A stretch of DNA of 64,000 nt, taken from positions 1 through 64,000 of the forward strand of contig NZ_LAYO01000109.1 of assembly GCF_000980875.1 (NCBI RefSeq), in the 5' to 3' direction. The first letter of the stretch is position 1. Each line of letters begins with the position of its first letter. Under the pieces are notes generated by a model. The model was not told the origin of the DNA and made no database searches. It saw only the letters and a list, made by a program, of their open reading frames with translations. Made by a program: the position numbers and the translations under genes. Shown here one piece after another: positions 59,680 to 64,000 of this stretch. This DNA comes from Leucobacter sp. Ag1. GTDB lineage: Bacteria; Actinomycetota; Actinomycetes; Actinomycetales; Microbacteriaceae.

Positions 59680-60894
59680 ATGGAGGACATGGACTGGCAG
59701 ACGCCCGAGGACTCGTTTCCGACGGACTTCATCACCGACGCGCAGCTGCGCGCCCTCATCGGACGCCCGCCGATCTCGGGAGCCTGGCGCGACGGCGACC
59801 CCGTCGGCTCCCGGAAGTTCCTGCCGATCGGCGATTTCGTCACGGAGGCCGGCGATACGCTGCCCGGCGCCCGCATCGCCTACGAGACTTTCGGGGAGCT
59901 CACCCCCGCGCGCGACAACGCGATCCTCGTCTTCCACGCGCTCACGGGCGACAGCCACCTCGCCGGTCCCGCGGGTCCGGGGCACCCGACCGACGGCTGG
60001 TGGGCCGAGATCGTCGGGCCGGGCAAGGCGCTCGACACCGACCGCTACTGCGTCATCGCCCCGAACGTGCTCGGCGGCTGCCAGGGATCGACCGGACCCG
60101 CATCGCTCGACCCGAGCGGACGCGAGTGGGGCGGCCGGTTCCCCTACCTCACGATCCGGGACCAGGTGAACGCCGCGGCACGCTTCGTCGACGAGCTCGG
60201 CATCGCGCGCTTCCGGGCGGTCATCGGCGGATCGGTCGGCGGCATGCACGCGCTGGAGTGGCAACTGAGCCACCCGGATCGCGCCGACCGCCTCGCGGTG
60301 ATCGCCGCCCCGCCGGTGACCACCGCCGACCAGATCGGCCTGAACCTCGTGCAGCTGGAGGCCATCCGCTCGGATCCCGCCTTCCGCGGCGGCAACTACT
60401 ACGACGCGCCCGACGGGGTCGGCCCGCACCACGGCCTCGCCACGGCTCGGCGGCTCGCGCTGCTCAACTACCGCAGCAACACCGAGCTCGACGAGCGCTT
60501 CGGGCGCGCCTGGCAGTCGGCGGTCAGCCCGCTCGGCGGCGGCGGCCGCTTCGCGGTCGAGTCCTACCTCGATTTCCACGGCAACAAGTTCACCCGCCGC
60601 TTCGACGCCGGCAGCTACGTGGCCCTCGTGCAAGCCATGAACTCGCACGACGTCGGCCGCGGGCGCGGTGGCGTCGCCGCTGCGCTGCAGCGGCTCGAGC
60701 TCCCCACTCTCGTGCTCGGGATCCCCAGCGACCGGCTGTTCACGATCGACGGCCAGGACCTCATCGCGGAGCACGCCCCGGGCAGCCTCGACGGCGACCG
60801 CGCGACCCGCATCGACTCCCCGTTCGGGCACGACGCGTTCCTGATCGAGTTCGGGCTCGTCGGCGCTCAGCTCGAGCGGCTGCTCGCCGCCTGA
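59680..60894 (+). CDS. metX: Homoserine O-acetyltransferase
   Basis: A 404-residue alpha/beta-hydrolase-fold acyltransferase. FHALTGDSH, NVLGGCQGSTGP, the nucleophile Ser in IGGSVGGMHALEW and the His in SPFGHDAFL are diagnostic of MetX. It makes the O-acetylhomoserine used by MetY at 52609. ATG 59680 and ATG 59689 are both possible: the second has GGAGG only 3 bp away, so the first was used. Divergent from the AlkD-like gene. Confidence 0.93.
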   Translation: MEDMDWQTPEDSFPTDFITDAQLRALIGRPPISGAWRDGDPVGSRKFLPIGDFVTEAGDTLPGARIAYETFGELTPARDNAILVFHALTGDSHLAGPAGPGHPTDGWWAEIVGPGKALDTDRYCVIAPNVLGGCQGSTGPASLDPSGREWGGRFPYLTIRDQVNAAARFVDELGIARFRAVIGGSVGGMHALEWQLSHPDRADRLAVIAAPPVTTADQIGLNLVQLEAIRSDPAFRGGNYYDAPDGVGPHHGLATARRLALLNYRSNTELDERFGRAWQSAVSPLGGGGRFAVESYLDFHGNKFTRRFDAGSYVALVQAMNSHDVGRGRGGVAAALQRLELPTLVLGIPSDRLFTIDGQDLIAEHAPGSLDGDRATRIDSPFGHDAFLIEFGLVGAQLERLLAA

Positions 60895-61010
60895 ACCGCC
60901 GTCCATCGGCGGCCGCCCCCTCGGCCGGGTGCGGGAGCGGCGCTCAGCACGCTCCCACCTCGCCCGCCTAGGCTTCCTGAGTCGGTCCCACAGGGAGAGA
61001 AAGAGGAGAG

Positions 61011-61604
61011 ATGCGTCGTTCTGCGCGCACGTCCCGTGCCAAGGTGGCTGCGACGCTCGCGGTCCCCCTGTGCCTCGTCGGCTGCGCGGCGGCCCAGGCC
61101 CCGTCGCACTCCGTCAGTCCCCCGCTGCGGGCCGAGAACGGATCGGGCATCTTCGACGAGCAGGCGGCGACCGAGCACCGGGTCACCGGCCTCACCATCA
61201 CGAAGCCCGAGAGCCTCAAACTGCTGAGCGAGCACGGCGTGACGGTCAGCGGCAGGATCACGATCAGCTCGAGCGAGATCACCGCGGCGACGGTCGACGC
61301 CCGGCTCGCCGACGGTCCCGAGCTGACCTTCTCGCTCACCGAGGCCGTGGTGCTCCGTCGCGCGGGCGACGAGGATCCCGTCACCGTCTCGGGCAGCCTC
61401 GCCATCGCGGGTCAGAATCCGGTGGGCACCAACGTCTCGGTCACGCCGCACCTGGTCGGCGAGGGGCACGATCGGCTCGACCTGTCGATCGAGATCCCGA
61501 AGACCCTGCCCCCCGCGCTCCAGCTGATGCTCGGCTCGACCAGCAGCATCGACGCGTCCGTCCAGCTGTCGACGGAGCACGAGGTTCAGTCGGCGAACCG
61601 CTGA
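61011..61604 (+). CDS. Putative lipoprotein, unknown function
   Basis: A 197-residue protein with a basic N-terminus (MRRSARTSRAK), a hydrophobic stretch and the lipobox LVGC at about residue 25. The mature part is beta-rich with many alternating polar/hydrophobic segments (GVTVSGRITISSSEITAATVDARL, DPVTVSGSLAIAGQ). I do not recognise the family. AGAGGAGAG precedes ATG 61011. Its last 19 bp overlap the end of the convergent CorC-like gene. Confidence 0.75.
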   Translation: MRRSARTSRAKVAATLAVPLCLVGCAAAQAPSHSVSPPLRAENGSGIFDEQAATEHRVTGLTITKPESLKLLSEHGVTVSGRITISSSEITAATVDARLADGPELTFSLTEAVVLRRAGDEDPVTVSGSLAIAGQNPVGTNVSVTPHLVGEGHDRLDLSIEIPKTLPPALQLMLGSTSSIDASVQLSTEHEVQSANR

Positions 61605-62635
61605 CGCCTCGTGGCGTCGTGCACCTCTCCGACCAGCTCCTCGATCACGTCCTCCAGGAACACGATGCCCAGGATCAGGCCGTCCCGATCCCGAATCTGA
61701 GCGAGGTGCACGCCGCGCGCCTGCATGCGCGCGAGCACGTCCTCGAGCTCCGCTTCGGGGTGCATGGTGAGCAGCTCGCGGATCCGCTTCGGCGGGATCG
61801 GCTCCGCGATGCGGTCGGCCCCGAGTCGCAGCAGATCCTTGATGTGCACGTAGCCCACCAGCGCATCGTCGGCGTCCCGCATCGGGTAGCGCGAGAAGCC
61901 GTGCTTCGTGACCGCGGCCTCGACGTCCTCGGTCGTCGCGCCGATCGGCAGTGAGACGAGCCGGTCGAGCGGCACCAGGATGTCCTTCGCCTGCTTCGTC
62001 GTGAACTCGAAGGCGGCGGAGAGCGCCCCGCTGCGGTCCTCGAGGACTCCCTCTCGGGTCGAGTGGCTGACGATGTTCGCGACCTCCTCGAGCGTGAAGG
62101 TGCTGTTGGACTCGTTCTTCGGCTCGACCTTGAAAAGGCGCAGCACCCCGTTCGCGGTCGCGTTCAAGCCGGCGATCACGAAGCGCAGGATCCGCGAGAT
62201 CCAGACGAGCGGCGGCGCGAGCAGCAGCACGGCCTGGTCGGGCATCGAGAAGGCCGCGTTCTTCGGGATCATTTCGCCGAAGACGACGTGCAGGTAGGAC
62301 ACCACGAGCAGGGTGATGACGAACGCCGCGACGGAGACGACCTCGGTCGAGAGGCCGGTCCAGCTCAGCGGCCCCGACAGCAGGTGGTGGATCGAGGGTT
62401 CCGAGACGTTCAGGATCAGCAGCGAGCAGACGGTGATGCCGAGCTGGCTCGTCGCGAGCATCAGCGTGGCGTGCTCCATCGCGTAGAGCGCGGTCTTCGC
62501 CCGCTTCGAGCCGGCCTCGGCCTTCGGTTCGATCTGCGATCGTCGGGCCGAGATGACCGCGAACTCCGCCGCGACGAAGAAGGCGTTGGCGATGAGCAGC
62601 AGCACCAGCCAGAGGATTCCGAGCCAGTCGTTCAT
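61586..62635 (-). CDS. CNNM/CorC-type membrane protein with CBS pair (short)
   Basis: A 349-residue protein. An N-terminal CNNM-type transmembrane region (about 1-185; LLLIANAFFVAAEFAVISARRSQIE and VSYLHVVFGEMIPKNAAFS) is followed by two CBS domains (about 205-325; DILVPLDRLVSLPIG, GFSRYPMRDADDALVGYVHIKDLL, GIVFLEDVIEELVGEV). It lacks the C-terminal CorC_HlyC domain found in its neighbour. ATG 62635 overlaps the upstream stop by 4 bp. Such proteins act in ion (often magnesium) homeostasis; the ion is not determinable here. Confidence 0.9.
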   Translation of the reverse strand: MNDWLGILWLVLLLIANAFFVAAEFAVISARRSQIEPKAEAGSKRAKTALYAMEHATLMLATSQLGITVCSLLILNVSEPSIHHLLSGPLSWTGLSTEVVSVAAFVITLLVVSYLHVVFGEMIPKNAAFSMPDQAVLLLAPPLVWISRILRFVIAGLNATANGVLRLFKVEPKNESNSTFTLEEVANIVSHSTREGVLEDRSGALSAAFEFTTKQAKDILVPLDRLVSLPIGATTEDVEAAVTKHGFSRYPMRDADDALVGYVHIKDLLRLGADRIAEPIPPKRIRELLTMHPEAELEDVLARMQARGVHLAQIRDRDGLILGIVFLEDVIEELVGEVHDATRRQRFAD

Positions 62636-63975
62636 GCGCGGGCCTCCCCCTCGTCGGTCGCGGATCCGGTGTCGGTCACCGGCGCGGGCGCGAAGTACCG
62701 CAGGCGCGCGATGCGACGCCCCTCCATGCGCTCCACCCGCAGGCGGCCGCCCTCGGGCAGCAGCACCTCGTCGCCGACCACGGGGATCCGCTCGAGCTGC
62801 TGCAGCACGTAGCCGGCGACGGTGTCGTAGCTGTCGTGCTCGGGGATCTCGATCCCGGTGCGATCGCGGACCTCGTCCGGCCGCAGGTCGGCCGGGAAGG
62901 TGAGCTCCGTCGCGGTACCGACCACGCCGGCCTGCGCTCGATCGTGCTCGTCGGCGACCTCGCCGACGAGCTCCTCCACCAGGTCCTCGAGGGTGACGAT
63001 GCCGGCGGTCCCGCCGTACTCGTCGACGACGAGGGCGAGCTGGTAGCCGGAACCGCGCAGTTCGCCGAGGAGCTGGTCGAGCCGCATGGTCTCGGGGACG
63101 CGCATGGCCTCCTCGGCCAGCGCCGCCGCTGGCACCTCGCCGCGCTTCTCGCGCGGCACCGAGACCGCCTGCTTGACGTGGACGACGCCGACGACGTCGT
63201 CGCGGTCGCCGTCGATCACGGGGAACCGGGAGAATCCGGTGCGGCCCGCGAGCTCGAGCACGGCCTGCGCCGGTTCGAGGCGCTGCACGCTCTCGACCTT
63301 GAGCCGCGGGGTCATCACATCGGCCGCGGTGAGCTCCGAGAAGCGCAGTGTGCGGTCGAGCAGCGTCGCGGTGTCGGCCTCGAGCAGGCCGGCGCTCGCC
63401 GAGTGGCGCACGAGCGAGGACAGCTCCTCGGCCGTGCGGGCGCCCGAGAGCTCCTCCTTCGGCTCGATCCCCATGGATCGCAGCACGCCGTTCGCGCTGC
63501 CGTTCAGCACGAGGACGGCGGGCTTGAACACCGCGGTGAACGCGGCCTGCATGGGGACGACGAAGCGCGCGGTACCCAGGGGCTTCGCCAGGGCGAAGTT
63601 CTTGGGCACGAGCTCGCCGACCACCATCGAGAAGAGCGTCGCGAGGGCGACCGCGAGCGGCGCGCTGATCGCGCGGCGCAGCGACTCGGGGACTCCGAGC
63701 GCGCCGATGGGTCCGTCGAGCCAGGCGCTGAGCACCGGCTCGAGCAGGAAGCCGGCGAGCAGCGTCGTGAGCGTGATGCCGAGCTGCGCGCTGGAGAGGT
63801 GCGTCGAGGTGTGCCGGAGGGCGTTGATCACCCGGTCGAGCCCGCGCTCGCCGGAGTCGCGGCGCCGCTCGAGTTCGTGGCGATCGAGCGCGACGAGCGA
63901 GAATTCGGCCGCGACGAACACGCCGGTTCCGAAGGTCAGCAGTATGCCGAGTGCAAAAGCGATGGCGTCGTTCAT
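62632..63975 (-). CDS. CNNM/CorC-HlyC-type membrane protein with CBS pair (full length)
   Basis: A 447-residue paralog of the preceding entry with the full domain order: CNNM membrane part (about 1-190; [38 protein letters not shown]), CBS pair (about 215-340; [33 protein letters not shown]) and a C-terminal CorC_HlyC domain (about 350-435; [39 protein letters not shown]). ATG 63975 is near the window end, so its upstream control is not visible. First of a two-gene operon with the short paralog; the two may form a heteromer. Confidence 0.92.
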   Translation of the reverse strand: MNDAIAFALGILLTFGTGVFVAAEFSLVALDRHELERRRDSGERGLDRVINALRHTSTHLSSAQLGITLTTLLAGFLLEPVLSAWLDGPIGALGVPESLRRAISAPLAVALATLFSMVVGELVPKNFALAKPLGTARFVVPMQAAFTAVFKPAVLVLNGSANGVLRSMGIEPKEELSGARTAEELSSLVRHSASAGLLEADTATLLDRTLRFSELTAADVMTPRLKVESVQRLEPAQAVLELAGRTGFSRFPVIDGDRDDVVGVVHVKQAVSVPREKRGEVPAAALAEEAMRVPETMRLDQLLGELRGSGYQLALVVDEYGGTAGIVTLEDLVEELVGEVADEHDRAQAGVVGTATELTFPADLRPDEVRDRTGIEIPEHDSYDTVAGYVLQQLERIPVVGDEVLLPEGGRLRVERMEGRRIARLRYFAPAPVTDTGSATDEGEARA

Positions 63976-64000
63976 CGACGGCCTCGCACGGGGTTCCGCG

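Noticed and set aside
1-64000. Insertion sequence, prophage or integrative element
   Set aside because: No transposase, integrase or phage protein was recognised and no attachment-site pair or terminal repeats bounding the catabolic region were found by eye.

Overview
The window is high-GC DNA of roughly 70 percent (my impression, not computed). It has many GTG starts, 4-bp ATGA/GTGA gene overlaps and AGGAGG-type ribosome sites. Together with the set of family members this points to an actinobacterium, most likely a Microbacteriaceae relative such as Leucobacter or Microbacterium; the genus is inference only. No rRNA, tRNA, transposase, integrase or CRISPR array was seen.

Positions 1-35.5 kb look like a catabolic and uptake region for small organic substrates, perhaps peptide- or amide-linked, lactone or aryl compounds. 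It holds three paralogous metal-type cupins (225, 11325, 13755); a SnoaL-like protein with a DmpA-type P1 aminopeptidase; two peptide/opine-type ABC importers (3616-7271 with a solute-binding protein at 11951, and 30254-35526); and two YtcJ-like amidohydrolases. It also holds two Bcr/CflA-type MFS exporters, an AraC and a TetR regulator, a coupled methyltransferase-like / pseudo-phosphotriesterase / phosphotriesterase operon, three alpha/beta hydrolases, two aldo/keto reductase-like proteins, an SDR and a zinc-type alcohol dehydrogenase. Four divergent promoter regions here share an imperfect palindrome of the form TCTAC-N4-GTWGA, so the region may be one regulon.

Positions 35.8-42.6 kb form a homoprotocatechuate (3,4-dihydroxyphenylacetate) meta-cleavage operon. 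It encodes an HpaH hydratase, an HpaI aldolase, an unusual fumarylacetoacetase-fold/RraA fusion, a GntR regulator, HpaE and HpaD. GATCGTATACGATC-type palindromes stand before the first and third genes. No HpaF isomerase is visible.

Positions 42.6-51 kb hold two amino-acid/amine permeases, a second DmpA-type peptidase, two TetR regulators, an ornithine cyclodeaminase-family enzyme and a sarcosine/N-methyltryptophan oxidase-like flavoenzyme. The ornithine cyclodeaminase promoter carries a perfect 20-bp palindrome.

Positions 51-64 kb are more housekeeping in character: uracil-DNA glycosylase, an SDR, MetY and MetX of direct methionine synthesis, a lipoprotein / adaptor / MacB-type ABC operon, an AlkD-like protein and a pair of CorC/HlyC CBS membrane proteins.

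The main non-coding structures are a 746-bp gap (21973-22718) with a long hairpin and a degenerate 19-bp tandem repeat, and three REP-like palindromes (37411, 41296, 47814) sharing a GTCATCCTGCGCGAGG core. The most unusual observations are the 19-bp array, the shared divergent-promoter motif, and the phosphotriesterase-fold protein that has lost every metal ligand yet is translationally coupled to an intact paralog.
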